From: Clostridia bacterium
Lineage (GTDB): Bacteria > Bacillota_A > Clostridia > Christensenellales > Aristaeellaceae
DNA length: 8,686 bases
Assembly (NCBI GenBank): GCA_017398245.1
Contig: JAFQGN010000312.1
Location: 1-8,686 of the forward strand
Direction of reading: 5' to 3'
Below are positions 1 to 6,023 of the stretch, in pieces. Both the position numbers and the translations under genes were made by a program. The notes below the pieces were generated by a model. The model was not told the DNA's origin. It worked only from the letters and a program-made list of their open reading frames with translations, and made no database searches. The first letter of the stretch is position 1. Each line of letters opens with the position of its first letter.

Positions 1-26
1 ACGCGCCTTTTCAGCCATGCTATACT
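1..26 (+). promoter_or_regulatory. Possible extended -10 promoter cut by the window edge
   Basis: TGCTATACT at 18-26 fits an extended -10 (TGn plus TATACT at 21-26). A 17-base spacer would put the -35 hexamer at -2 to 3, so only its last three bases (ACG) are inside the window. A transcript would start near 33 and run at once into the hairpin terminator at 52-84, so this would be either a leader/attenuator arrangement for the glycosidase or a chance match in the 3' region of an upstream gene. The -35 cannot be checked here. Confidence 0.25.
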
Positions 27-51
27 AAAAAATGTTGGGCTATACAAAAAT

Positions 52-84
52 GCGCCTTTTTCCGGGCGGAAAAAGGCGCTTTTT
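52..84. terminator. Strong intrinsic terminator ahead of the GH35 gene
   Basis: A perfect 12-bp stem pairs 52-63 (GCGCCTTTTTCC) with 68-79 around the loop GGGC. On the plus strand it is followed by TTTTT, C, TTT from 80. On the minus strand the tail is ATTTTTG (45-51), so it could work in both directions. It lies upstream of the GH35 promoter at 144-172 and most simply ends a plus-strand transcript that begins outside the window. If the promoter-like site at 18-26 is real, it would act as an attenuator instead. Confidence 0.75.
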
Positions 85-143
85 CTTTGGCGAATCGGCC
101 TCCTTTTTCGCAAAAATGAGCGGCTTTTTTATGCTTCCCTGCA

Positions 144-172
144 TTGACATTTTCAGCGCCGTGCGGTATAAG
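144..172 (+). promoter_or_regulatory. Sigma-A-type promoter of the GH35 gene
   Basis: The -35 TTGACA (144-149) is a perfect consensus and the -10 is TATAAG (167-172), with the optimal 17-base spacer. Transcription should begin near 179, giving a leader of about 30 bases. The ribosome binding site AAAGGAGGT (196-204) sits six bases before the ATG at 211. I saw no convincing operator overlapping it. Confidence 0.75.
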
Positions 173-210
173 GGAACCGAACGTTTCTCCAACACAAAGG
201 AGGTACCTGC

Positions 211-2319
211 ATGCAGAAGTTTTCCTTTGATTCCAAGGGTTTTCAGGTAAACGGCGCCGACGCCTTCATGGTCAGCGGCGAGTTCCACTATTTCCGGGTT
301 CCGCGCGAGGATTGGCGGCGCAGGATGCGCCTGTTCCGCGAGGCGGGCGGCAACTGCATCGCCACGTACGTCCCGTGGGTGATCCATGAGCCGAGCGAGG
401 GCGACATCCGCTTTGGCGACGTGCCCAACCGCGACCTGCAGGCGTTTTTGCGCGATGCGCAGGCCGAGGGGCTGCTGGTGGTACTGCGCCCCGGCCCGTA
501 CCAGTACAGCGAGCTGGACAACGCCGGTCTGCCCGCATGGCTGCTGGACAATTATCCTGACGTGCACGCGCGGGATATCGAAGGCCGGGTGATCAACCCG
601 CATTCCATTTCCTACCTGCATCCTATCCTTCTTGAAAAGGCGCGCGTATATTACCGCGCGTTTGCCGAGCAGGTGCGCCCCTTTATGATGGAAAACGGCG
701 GCCCGGTATGCATGCTGCAGGTGGACAACGAGCTGACGGGCATCCACATCTGGTACGGTTCGCTGGACTATCACCCGCTCACGATGGGCTTTGGCAAGGA
801 GGGCGGCCGCTACCCGGTCTGGCTGGAGAAAAAGTACGGCTGCATCGAAACGCTGAATGCGGCCTACGGCGCGCAGTACGCCCGCTTTACCGATGTGCAG
901 CCCATCGCGCAGGCAGACCCGAGCGACGTCTGCTCCTGCCGCAAGGTAAAGGATTACAAGGATTTCTACTGCGGAACGATTGCCGAGTACGCCGCTCTCC
1001 TGGCCTCGTGGCTGCGCGAAGACGGACTGCACGGGCCGATCTGCCACAATTCGGCCAACCCGACGATGAACTGCCTGTTCCCGGAGACGGTGGCCGCCAT
1101 GGGCGAAGGATTTTTGCTGGGCAGCGACCATTATTACACGCTCAACCCCGGCTGGCCGCAGAACAACCCCACGCCTCAGTACGCGCTGCGCGTGATGATG
1201 AGCTGCGATACCATGCGCGCTCTGGGCATGCCGCCCTCCGTGCTGGAGATGCCGGGCGGCTCTCCCTCGGACACTCCGCCAATTTTACCCGAAGACCTGC
1301 TGTGCTGCTACATGACCAACCTTGCGCTGGGCGCAAAGGGCGTGAATTATTACGTATACACCGGCGGACCGAATTTTGAAGACACGGGCGAGACCTGCGA
1401 CATCTACGATTACAACGCGCATGTGCGCGCGGACGGCAGTCTGAACGCAACGTATGCCTCGCTCAAGGCGCACGGGCAGTTCATGGCCGCAAACGGCTGG
1501 CTGCAGCGGGCGCACAGGGCAGCCAGCGTGCAGGTCGGCTTTTCGTGGAACACGCTGCGCAGCGATGAATACGACAGCCACGGCATGGCCAGCGGCGGCG
1601 CGCAGACGGGCCGATTCCTGGAGCGCGGCGTGCTCTACACGCTGATGTGCTCCTCCTATTCCCCGGAAATGAAGCTGCTGACGGGCGAGCTGGACACAGA
1701 GCGCCCGCTGATCGTGCCGTGCCCTTCGAGGATGTCGGCCGAGGCGCAGAAGGCCGTGATCGACTTTGTGCGCAGGGGCGGAAAGGCGCTGCTGCTGCCG
1801 GTTCTTCCCGATGCGGACGAAGACCTGCAGCCGTGCACGCTGCTCAAAGACCTGCTCGGCGCGCAGTTCAGCTACAAGCAGCACATCGGCCCGGCGTTGG
1901 AGATCGACGGAGTGGGCCGCGTATTCGGCATGCGCGATTGCACGGTGTGCGAAACGCTGCCCGAGAGCGCGAAGGTATTTGCCAAAGACGCGCGCACGGG
2001 CAGGATCGTCGGCTTTGAACGGGAAATCGGCGCGGGCAAGCTGATGTGGTTCGGCGGCGCGTGGGAAATGTCCACGTTCGATCAGGCGCGCATGATGGAG
2101 CGGTTCTGCGAAATGCTGGGCGGCAGAAAATGCGTATCCAGCAGCAACCGGAACATTTTCACGAGCCTTTGGACGAACGACGAGGGCCGGCGCATGCTGT
2201 TTGCCATGAACCTGTATTCCAGCCCGCAAACGACCCATCTGCATGTGTACGAGGGCGGCGAGGCCGACGCAGGGCAGCTCGACCTGAAGCCCATGGAGGT
2301 GCGGGTCATCGAGATGTGA
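211..2319 (+). CDS. GH35-family glycosidase (beta-galactosidase-like, GH35/GH42 hybrid architecture)
   Basis: A 702-residue intracellular glycoside hydrolase that should remove a terminal beta-linked sugar from oligosaccharides by the retaining mechanism. The N-terminal TIM barrel carries the GH35 signatures: SGEFHYFRVP (22-31), the NCIATYVPWVIHEPSEG stretch (48-64) and RPGPYQYSEL (93-102). The likely acid/base is E174 in QVDNELTG (usually ENEYG in GH35) and the likely nucleophile is E346 in VLEMPGG. Residues about 485-535 (PLIVPCPSRMSAEAQKAVID, then RRGGKALLL) resemble the GH42 middle/trimerisation domain of glutamine-amidotransferase-like fold. A small C-terminal beta domain (about 645-702) follows. 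There is no signal peptide, so it acts on imported sugars. The start is set by a strong RBS. It is monocistronic by its own promoter; I see no clear terminator after it. GH35 plus GH42-like domains also describes archaeal exo-beta-glucosaminidase GlmA, so the substrate could be glucosamine rather than galactose. Family assignment is firm, substrate is not. Confidence 0.9.
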   Translation: MQKFSFDSKGFQVNGADAFMVSGEFHYFRVPREDWRRRMRLFREAGGNCIATYVPWVIHEPSEGDIRFGDVPNRDLQAFLRDAQAEGLLVVLRPGPYQYSELDNAGLPAWLLDNYPDVHARDIEGRVINPHSISYLHPILLEKARVYYRAFAEQVRPFMMENGGPVCMLQVDNELTGIHIWYGSLDYHPLTMGFGKEGGRYPVWLEKKYGCIETLNAAYGAQYARFTDVQPIAQADPSDVCSCRKVKDYKDFYCGTIAEYAALLASWLREDGLHGPICHNSANPTMNCLFPETVAAMGEGFLLGSDHYYTLNPGWPQNNPTPQYALRVMMSCDTMRALGMPPSVLEMPGGSPSDTPPILPEDLLCCYMTNLALGAKGVNYYVYTGGPNFEDTGETCDIYDYNAHVRADGSLNATYASLKAHGQFMAANGWLQRAHRAASVQVGFSWNTLRSDEYDSHGMASGGAQTGRFLERGVLYTLMCSSYSPEMKLLTGELDTERPLIVPCPSRMSAEAQKAVIDFVRRGGKALLLPVLPDADEDLQPCTLLKDLLGAQFSYKQHIGPALEIDGVGRVFGMRDCTVCETLPESAKVFAKDARTGRIVGFEREIGAGKLMWFGGAWEMSTFDQARMMERFCEMLGGRKCVSSSNRNIFTSLWTNDEGRRMLFAMNLYSSPQTTHLHVYEGGEADAGQLDLKPMEVRVIEM

Positions 2320-2344
2320 TAGAGCAGATGACATGCAACGCGTT

Positions 2345-2373
2345 CTGTACAGCATGAGATGTTCCTTGTACAG
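2345..2373. repeat. TGTACA dyad overlapping the -35 of the next gene
   Basis: CTGTACA (2345-2351) is inverted as TGTACAG (2367-2373). Because TGTACA is itself a palindrome, the two copies are also direct repeats 21 bases apart, about two helical turns. The right copy overlaps the -35 hexamer TTGTAC. This is the geometry of a repressor operator pair. No T-run follows, so it is a poor terminator for the GH35 gene. Regulator unknown. Confidence 0.4.
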
Positions 2374-2394
2374 AAATTTCATCCATGATATACT
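2366..2394 (+). promoter_or_regulatory. Extended -10 promoter of the nuclease-like gene
   Basis: The -35 TTGTAC (2366-2371) and -10 TATACT (2389-2394) have a 17-base spacer, and the -10 is preceded by TGA to give an extended -10. This lets the downstream gene be transcribed independently of the glycosidase and would start about 28 bases before its ATG. Confidence 0.65.
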
Positions 2395-2418
2395 TACCAT
2401 AATAAAGAAACGTGTTAC

Positions 2419-2423
2419 GGAGG
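2419..2423 (+). promoter_or_regulatory. RBS that fixes the start at 2430
   Basis: GGAGG is six bases before ATG 2430. An in-frame GTG at 2412 would add MLRRYI but lies upstream of this RBS and has no Shine-Dalgarno sequence of its own, so 2430 is the better start. Confidence 0.8.
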
Positions 2424-2429
2424 TATATC

Positions 2430-2924
2430 ATGGATTTTTCTAAGTTTACCGACATAGAACTGATACAAATGTACGGTGAACTGCTTGGCGAGATGCGGGC
2501 AAAGAATATCATCCGTTCCAAAAACGTTGCAGGGGATCTGGGTGAATATCTGGTCATCGAGCATTACTGCACCACAAAGGGACTGCCGAAGCTGCAGATC
2601 GCTGCACCTTCCACCAAGAATATCGACGCAAACGGCGCAAACAACGGCGAACGCTATTCGATTAAGACGATCACCGGAACCTCGACAGGTGCATTCTACG
2701 GTATAGAGAAGGATGCAGACGAGAACATGCATCCCTTGTTTGAACATGCTGTTCTCGTAAAACTGGATGACATGTATCAGCCGGAATTGATACTCGAACT
2801 GGACTGGGACACTTTTTTTCGGCATAAACGTTGGCATTCCCGGATCAAAGCCTACATACTCACATTGACAAAAGCGCTGATCGAGGATGGTAAGGTAATC
2901 TATCGAAAAAAAGCAGATTCATAA
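2430..2924 (+). CDS. Hypothetical protein with PD-(D/E)XK nuclease-like motif pattern
   Basis: A 164-residue soluble protein with no membrane segment or signal peptide. I do not recognise a named function; it recalls small DUF6998-type proteins, from memory. The layout fits the restriction-endonuclease/Holliday-resolvase fold: a helix with E39 in AGDLGEYLVIEHY (34-46), then D66 in TKNIDA (62-67), then GERYSIKT (73-80) with K79, in which serine takes the usual acidic place of (D/E)XK. A beta-rich second half (VLVKLDDMYQPELILELDWD, 108-127) and a basic C-terminus follow. It has its own promoter and RBS, and no methyltransferase or toxin partner sits beside it. Base composition and third positions are visibly more AT-rich than the GH35, NagB-like or tdh genes, and it ends against the 3' end of a tRNA gene, which suggests acquisition. 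The nuclease reading is inference from motif order only. Confidence 0.75.
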   Translation: MDFSKFTDIELIQMYGELLGEMRAKNIIRSKNVAGDLGEYLVIEHYCTTKGLPKLQIAAPSTKNIDANGANNGERYSIKTITGTSTGAFYGIEKDADENMHPLFEHAVLVKLDDMYQPELILELDWDTFFRHKRWHSRIKAYILTLTKALIEDGKVIYRKKADS

Positions 2925-2959
2925 AAAAGAAAAAGCACTGAGAAAACTCTCAGTGCTTT
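2923..2959 (-). terminator. Intrinsic terminator of tRNA-Leu, abutting its CCA end
   Basis: A perfect 11-bp stem pairs 2932-2942 (AAAGCACTGAG) with 2949-2959 around the loop AAAACT... (2943-2948). Read on the minus strand the stem is followed by TTCTTTTTT (2931-2923), a good U-tract. On the plus strand only TTTA follows, so it ends the nuclease-like gene less well. The stem begins one base beyond the encoded CCA of the tRNA, and the U-tract overlaps the stop codon of the convergent nuclease-like gene. Confidence 0.85.
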
Positions 2960-2960
2960 A

Positions 2961-3045
2961 TGGTGCGGTCGACGGGACTTGAACCCGTACTCCTTGCAGA
3001 ACACGCCCCTCAAACGTGCGCGTATGCCAATTCCGCCACGACCGC
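2961..3045 (-). tRNA. tRNA-Leu (anticodon GAG)
   Basis: The 85-base minus-strand gene folds as a complete class II tRNA. The acceptor arm GCGGTCG/CGACCGC is perfect over 7 bp (3045-3039 with 2971-2965). The D arm has GCG/CGC stems. The anticodon stem CACGT/GCGTG holds the loop TTGAGGG, with GAG at 3011-3009. The variable arm of 13 bases forms a 3-bp stem capped by the tetraloop GCAA. The T arm is ACGGG TTCAAGT CCCGT. The CCA end is encoded (2963-2961). GAG reads CUC and CUU leucine codons. It has its own promoter upstream and terminator immediately downstream, so it is a single-gene unit. Confidence 0.97.
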
Positions 3046-3070
3046 ATATGTCGTTTCGGCGACGAGAGTT

Positions 3071-3099
3071 ATTATACTACCCGGCCCGCAGTTTGTCAA
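3071..3099 (-). promoter_or_regulatory. Perfect consensus promoter of tRNA-Leu
   Basis: On the minus strand TTGACA (3099-3094) and TATAAT (3076-3071) are both exact consensus hexamers with a 17-base spacer. The -10 is 25 bases from the mature tRNA 5' end (3045), leaving a short leader for RNase P. This is the strongest promoter in the window, as expected for a stable RNA gene. Confidence 0.92.
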
Positions 3100-3138
3100 C
3101 CCCCATCTTCCGCTTTTTTCCGCTTTTGCTCGTGCATG

Positions 3139-3167
3139 CTGACAGCGGCGCGGCGGTATGATACAAT
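3139..3167 (+). promoter_or_regulatory. Extended -10 promoter of the pentapeptide-repeat gene
   Basis: The -35 CTGACA (3139-3144) and -10 TACAAT (3162-3167) have a 17-base GC-rich spacer ending in TGA, giving an extended -10. It is divergent from the tRNA-Leu promoter; the two -35 boxes are 39 bases apart. Transcription should start near 3174. The RBS AAGGAG (3185-3190) is eight bases before the ATG. Confidence 0.7.
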
Positions 3168-3198
3168 ACCGGCATAGCTGCAAAAAGGAGATGGGGTC

Positions 3199-3855
3199 AT
3201 GGCCGTGAAATATGCAGATCTGCCAAAGGAGCTGATCGAGGGCGAGGAGCTTTCGCAGCAATCGTACCTTGCATGCGAAGAAGGGCTGCCGATGGAGGGC
3301 ATGCGCTTTGAGGACGGCGTGCTGGACCTGACGTACGATGCGCGGCTGGATGTGCGCGGGTGTCTGTTTGAGCGGTGCCGGTTCCCCATCGACCTGGGGC
3401 AGCGCGTCGATTTCAAGGACTGCGTGTTCATCGGGTGCGATTTTTCCGGCGCGCAGATGGAACAGAGCGCCTTTCGCAGCTGCGAGCTGACGGGCTGCCG
3501 TCTTACCGGCGCGCTGATGAGCGAGGGACTTGTGCAGTACGCGCGCTTTGCCGAATGCGCAATGGACTTGTGCACCATCGGCGAAAGCAAGGTGCAGGAG
3601 GTCGTTCTGGAGCGCTGCAGGATGGATAAATTCGCCGTGCATGCGCTGCGCTGGCAGAAGGTGAAGCTGGCGGATTGCTCGCTGCGGCAACTGGAGGTGC
3701 GCAACATGGCGCTGAAGGGGATCGATCTGCGCACGTGCGATATCGAAGGCATTTCTATCGATCCGGCGGCGCTGCGCGGGGCGATCGTCACGCCGGAACA
3801 GGCGCTGATGCTGGCGGCGCTGCTGGGATTGACGATCAAGCCCAGCGAGCCGTAG
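3199..3855 (+). CDS. Pentapeptide-repeat protein (Qnr-like size and C-terminus)
   Basis: A 218-residue soluble protein built of tandem five-residue repeats that should fold as a right-handed quadrilateral beta-helix. From about residue 52 to 188 the repeat register is unbroken: the central hydrophobic residue falls at every fifth position (F57, F62, F72, F77, F82, M87, F92, L97, L102 and on to I187). The inward i-2 position is often cysteine: C55, C60, C75, C80, C95, C100, C120, C125, C140, C160, C180. The N-terminal 50 residues are acidic and non-repeating. The C-terminal stretch AIVTPEQALMLAALLGLTIK (195-214) resembles the capping helix of Qnr and related proteins, and Qnr proteins have about this length. 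Some Qnr proteins protect DNA gyrase from quinolones by mimicking DNA, but no such role is shown for this one. It is probably co-transcribed with the GrpB gene 32 bases downstream. Confidence 0.88.
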   Translation: MAVKYADLPKELIEGEELSQQSYLACEEGLPMEGMRFEDGVLDLTYDARLDVRGCLFERCRFPIDLGQRVDFKDCVFIGCDFSGAQMEQSAFRSCELTGCRLTGALMSEGLVQYARFAECAMDLCTIGESKVQEVVLERCRMDKFAVHALRWQKVKLADCSLRQLEVRNMALKGIDLRTCDIEGISIDPAALRGAIVTPEQALMLAALLGLTIKPSEP

Positions 3856-3876
3856 AGCGATAAACTTGCATTTTGC

Positions 3877-3881
3877 GGGGG
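3877..3881 (+). promoter_or_regulatory. G-rich RBS supporting the GrpB start at 3888
   Basis: GGGGG lies six bases before ATG 3888 and is the only purine-rich stretch near it. It is a weak Shine-Dalgarno match compared with others in the window. An in-frame TTG at 3873 would lie upstream of it and has no RBS, so ATG 3888 is preferred. Confidence 0.5.
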
Positions 3882-3887
3882 TTGCTG

Positions 3888-4403
3888 ATGAGAACGAAAA
3901 GAGTTGTTGTTTTGCCGTATGAAGAGGCATGGAGAACTGCTTTTGAAGAAATAAAGAGCGAGATTGAAGCTGAAATCGGTGATTTGATTCTCGGCATTGA
4001 ACACGTTGGAAGTACATCGGTTGAGGGAATGTCTGCCAAACCTTGCATTGACATGGATGTGATTATTAAGGATTATTCGGTGTTTGATGAGGTTGTCCGC
4101 AAGCTCAGGGCGGTTGGATATATTCATGAGGGCGATCTTGGAATAAAAGATAGAGAGGCATTCCAATATACGGATAAACCCCATTTGATGACGCATCATT
4201 TGTATGTGTGTCCGCTGTATTCGGAGGAATTACGCCGTCACATTACATTCAGGGATTTTCTTCGACACAACCCCGAAGCTGTTCGGAAATACAGTATCGT
4301 AAAGGAAAAGGCAGCGGAGTTGTTTCCTGAGGATATAGATAAATACATGGAATGCAAAGCTCCGTGCATTGAAGAATTGTATTCGATGTGCGGATTGAAA
4401 TAA
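3888..4403 (+). CDS. GrpB family protein (nucleotidyltransferase-like fold)
   Basis: A 171-residue soluble protein of the GrpB/UPF0157 family. Family hallmarks are VVVLPYEEAW (6-15), the nucleotidyltransferase-type motif GIEHVGSTSVEGMSAKPCID (36-55) with acidic residues D55 and D57 in CIDMDVII, HHLYVC (103-108), the LRRHITFRDFLRHNP stretch (115-129) and YSIVKEKAAELFP (135-147). In the family's fold the GS motif and DxD are where a nucleotide and metal would bind, but no reaction is established; GrpB-like domains are also found fused to dephospho-CoA kinase in actinobacteria. Length is normal and the gene looks intact. Its third codon positions are strongly A/T-biased, unlike the GC-rich gene just upstream, which points to horizontal acquisition. 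It has no evident promoter of its own and likely shares the pentapeptide transcript. Confidence 0.92.
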   Translation: MRTKRVVVLPYEEAWRTAFEEIKSEIEAEIGDLILGIEHVGSTSVEGMSAKPCIDMDVIIKDYSVFDEVVRKLRAVGYIHEGDLGIKDREAFQYTDKPHLMTHHLYVCPLYSEELRRHITFRDFLRHNPEAVRKYSIVKEKAAELFPEDIDKYMECKAPCIEELYSMCGLK

Positions 4404-4453
4404 TCAAATGCAAATTTATAAACAGGTAAGGACGATTCTGCACGCTTTATAAG

Positions 4454-4487
4454 AAAAGAGCGTATCTTTCATGATACGCTCTTTTTT
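4454..4487. terminator. Bidirectional terminator between convergent GrpB and MATE genes
   Basis: GAGCGTATC (4458-4466) pairs with GATACGCTC (4473-4481) around loop TTTCAT, and flanking A4454-4457 extend the stem against the T-run. The plus strand ends in TTTTTT (4482-4487); the minus strand ends in TTTTCTTAT. It lies about 50 bases after the GrpB stop and 19 after the MATE stop, so it serves both. Confidence 0.9.
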
Positions 4488-4505
4488 CTGTGTGCAGCAG
4501 CAGGA

Positions 4506-5921
4506 TCAGATCTTGATGGCAAGCCATTCGCCGCGGGCGATGCGGCGGGCGAGCAGCCACTGGCGGAAGTAGGCGTCGATGGCGAAGGCGATCCACGGGC
4601 CGGTGACGGTGAGGCTCAGAACGGGCAGCACCGGGGCGAGCGGATAGCAGAAGAGCCATGTGCAGAAGGGGCGCAGGATGGAAACACTGATGAGCGAGCA
4701 CATGGCGACGTATTTGACGTCGCCCGCGCCGCGCAGACAGCCCGCGTAAACGACGCGTCCATTCTGGCCGATCATACCCAGAACGACGACGAGGAACGCC
4801 GTGGCCACGCCTTCGAGCACAGCCGGTTCATCGGTAAATAAAACGCCGATCTTGGTGCGGAAGAGCATGACGATGGCCATAAGCAGCACGGAGGCCATCA
4901 GCGAGAGGCGGCGCGCGATGGCCACGTTCGCCCGGGCCAGATCGGGCCGCTTTGCGCCAAGGCTCTGGCCGACCATGGTGGTGCCGGCAGTGGCGATGCC
5001 GTCTCCCAGAGTGAACGAAAGGGAGGCGACCTGCATAACGATCTGATAGGCGGCAAAGGCAGCCGTGCCCACGCCGGCGATCAGCTTGGAGTTGATCAGG
5101 AAGCCGATGCGCAGGAACACGGATTCGGCAATGGAGCCGGAACCCACGGTGATCAGGCCGTTCATGGTCTCGCGGTCGAACTTGGGCGGGAAGGAGAAGC
5201 GCAGGCGCAGATAACCGCCCTTTTTCAGAGCAAAGGCGAATGCGATCGCGCAGGAAGTGGCTGTGCCGCAGACCGTTGCAATGGCCGCGCCTGTGACGCC
5301 CAGCGCCGGGAAGCCGAAATGCCCGCCGATGAGGCAGTAGTTCAGAATGACGTTGACGATATTCGCCGTGATGTTTGTGGTCATGGTGATCTTCGTCTGA
5401 CCGATGGCGCGCATGCTGGCGCAGATGCACAGGCTCCAGCAGTTGAGCGGGAAGCCCAGAGCGAGGATGCGGAAATAGGTGGTGGACATGCCGATGGTAT
5501 CCTCGTTCGCGCCGGCAAAGCGCATGAAGGGTTCGGCGAAGAAATAGCCTACGAGGGTCATCAGTATGCCAAGAACGGTGATGACATACATGGACTGGGT
5601 CAGGCAGGCGTTGGCTGCCTTCTGATCACCCGCGCCCTTACGGCGCGCGATGACGGCCGTGGTGCCCGTGGCGAGCGCCTGCGCAAGGATGAGCAGGATC
5701 ATGCGCGGCTGGCCCGTGAGGCCGACCGCAGCGATCGCCGCCGCGCCGAGGGTGCCGACCATCATGGTATCGACAGAGCCGATGATGCTCATCAGCATGC
5801 CTTCGACTGTTGACGGCCAGGCGATGGACAGGTTCTTTTTGAACATTTCCTTGCCGGATGCGTTGGGTTCCTGAAATTTGATGTTTGGGAAGGAGAACAG
5901 CCGGTTCAGGATCTTTTGCAT
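4506..5921 (-). CDS. MATE family efflux transporter
   Basis: A 471-residue inner-membrane antiporter with about 12 hydrophobic segments in two homologous halves. MATE proteins export drugs or metabolites in exchange for Na+ or H+. Visible family motifs are VDTMMVGTLG (50-59) in TM1, GTTAVIARRKGAGD (86-99) in the TM2-3 loop, RAIGQTK (171-177), the LNYCLIGGHFGFPALGVTGA stretch (193-212), the second-half counterparts MVGQSLGAKRPDLA (316-329) and RGAGDVKYV (397-405). Length and both halves are normal, so it appears functional. A TAG stop lies two codons before ATG 5921, so no longer form is possible; the nearest AGGAAAAGAG is rather far upstream and the RBS is weak. M26 is an alternative start but AAGGAA directly abuts it. 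Divergent from the NagB-like operon and convergent with GrpB. Substrate unknown. Confidence 0.93.
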   Translation of the reverse strand: MQKILNRLFSFPNIKFQEPNASGKEMFKKNLSIAWPSTVEGMLMSIIGSVDTMMVGTLGAAAIAAVGLTGQPRMILLILAQALATGTTAVIARRKGAGDQKAANACLTQSMYVITVLGILMTLVGYFFAEPFMRFAGANEDTIGMSTTYFRILALGFPLNCWSLCICASMRAIGQTKITMTTNITANIVNVILNYCLIGGHFGFPALGVTGAAIATVCGTATSCAIAFAFALKKGGYLRLRFSFPPKFDRETMNGLITVGSGSIAESVFLRIGFLINSKLIAGVGTAAFAAYQIVMQVASLSFTLGDGIATAGTTMVGQSLGAKRPDLARANVAIARRLSLMASVLLMAIVMLFRTKIGVLFTDEPAVLEGVATAFLVVVLGMIGQNGRVVYAGCLRGAGDVKYVAMCSLISVSILRPFCTWLFCYPLAPVLPVLSLTVTGPWIAFAIDAYFRQWLLARRIARGEWLAIKI

Positions 5922-5977
5922 GGCCTATTCGTCTCTTTTCCTGTGGATATTTTCCGGGGCCGAACGCTCCTTTTTCC

Positions 5978-6007
5978 ATTATACGCCTCTTCGCGCAGAA
6001 ATGCAAA
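5978..6007 (-). promoter_or_regulatory. Promoter of the MATE gene
   Basis: On the minus strand the -10 is an exact TATAAT (5983-5978) and the best -35 is TTTGCA (6007-6002) at an 18-base spacer. Transcription should start near 5971, giving a leader of about 50 bases. It is back to back with the NagB-like promoter; the two -35 boxes are 16 bases apart. Confidence 0.65.
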
Positions 6008-6023
6008 ACCTTGGCCCTGCGCA

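Noticed and set aside
40..1131. Long minus-strand open frame opposite the GH35 gene, and a similar one at 1285-2400
   Set aside because: GC-rich coding DNA leaves long open frames on the opposite strand. The translations show no family motifs, while the plus strand has clear GH35 motifs.
2412..2429. GTG start six codons upstream for the nuclease-like gene
   Set aside because: It precedes the GGAGG that serves ATG 2430 and has no RBS.
2400..3060. Genomic island with att sites at tRNA-Leu
   Set aside because: No integrase is visible and I found no second copy of the tRNA 3' end within the window, so only the circumstantial placement of the AT-rich gene remains.
2960..3161. Plus-strand reading frames starting MVRSTGLEP
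   Set aside because: They are translations of the antisense strand of tRNA-Leu, a well-known annotation artefact, and overlap its promoter.
3010..4199. Two long minus-strand frames over the pentapeptide and GrpB genes
   Set aside because: They run across the tRNA or opposite recognised genes, lack RBSs and show no recognisable motifs.
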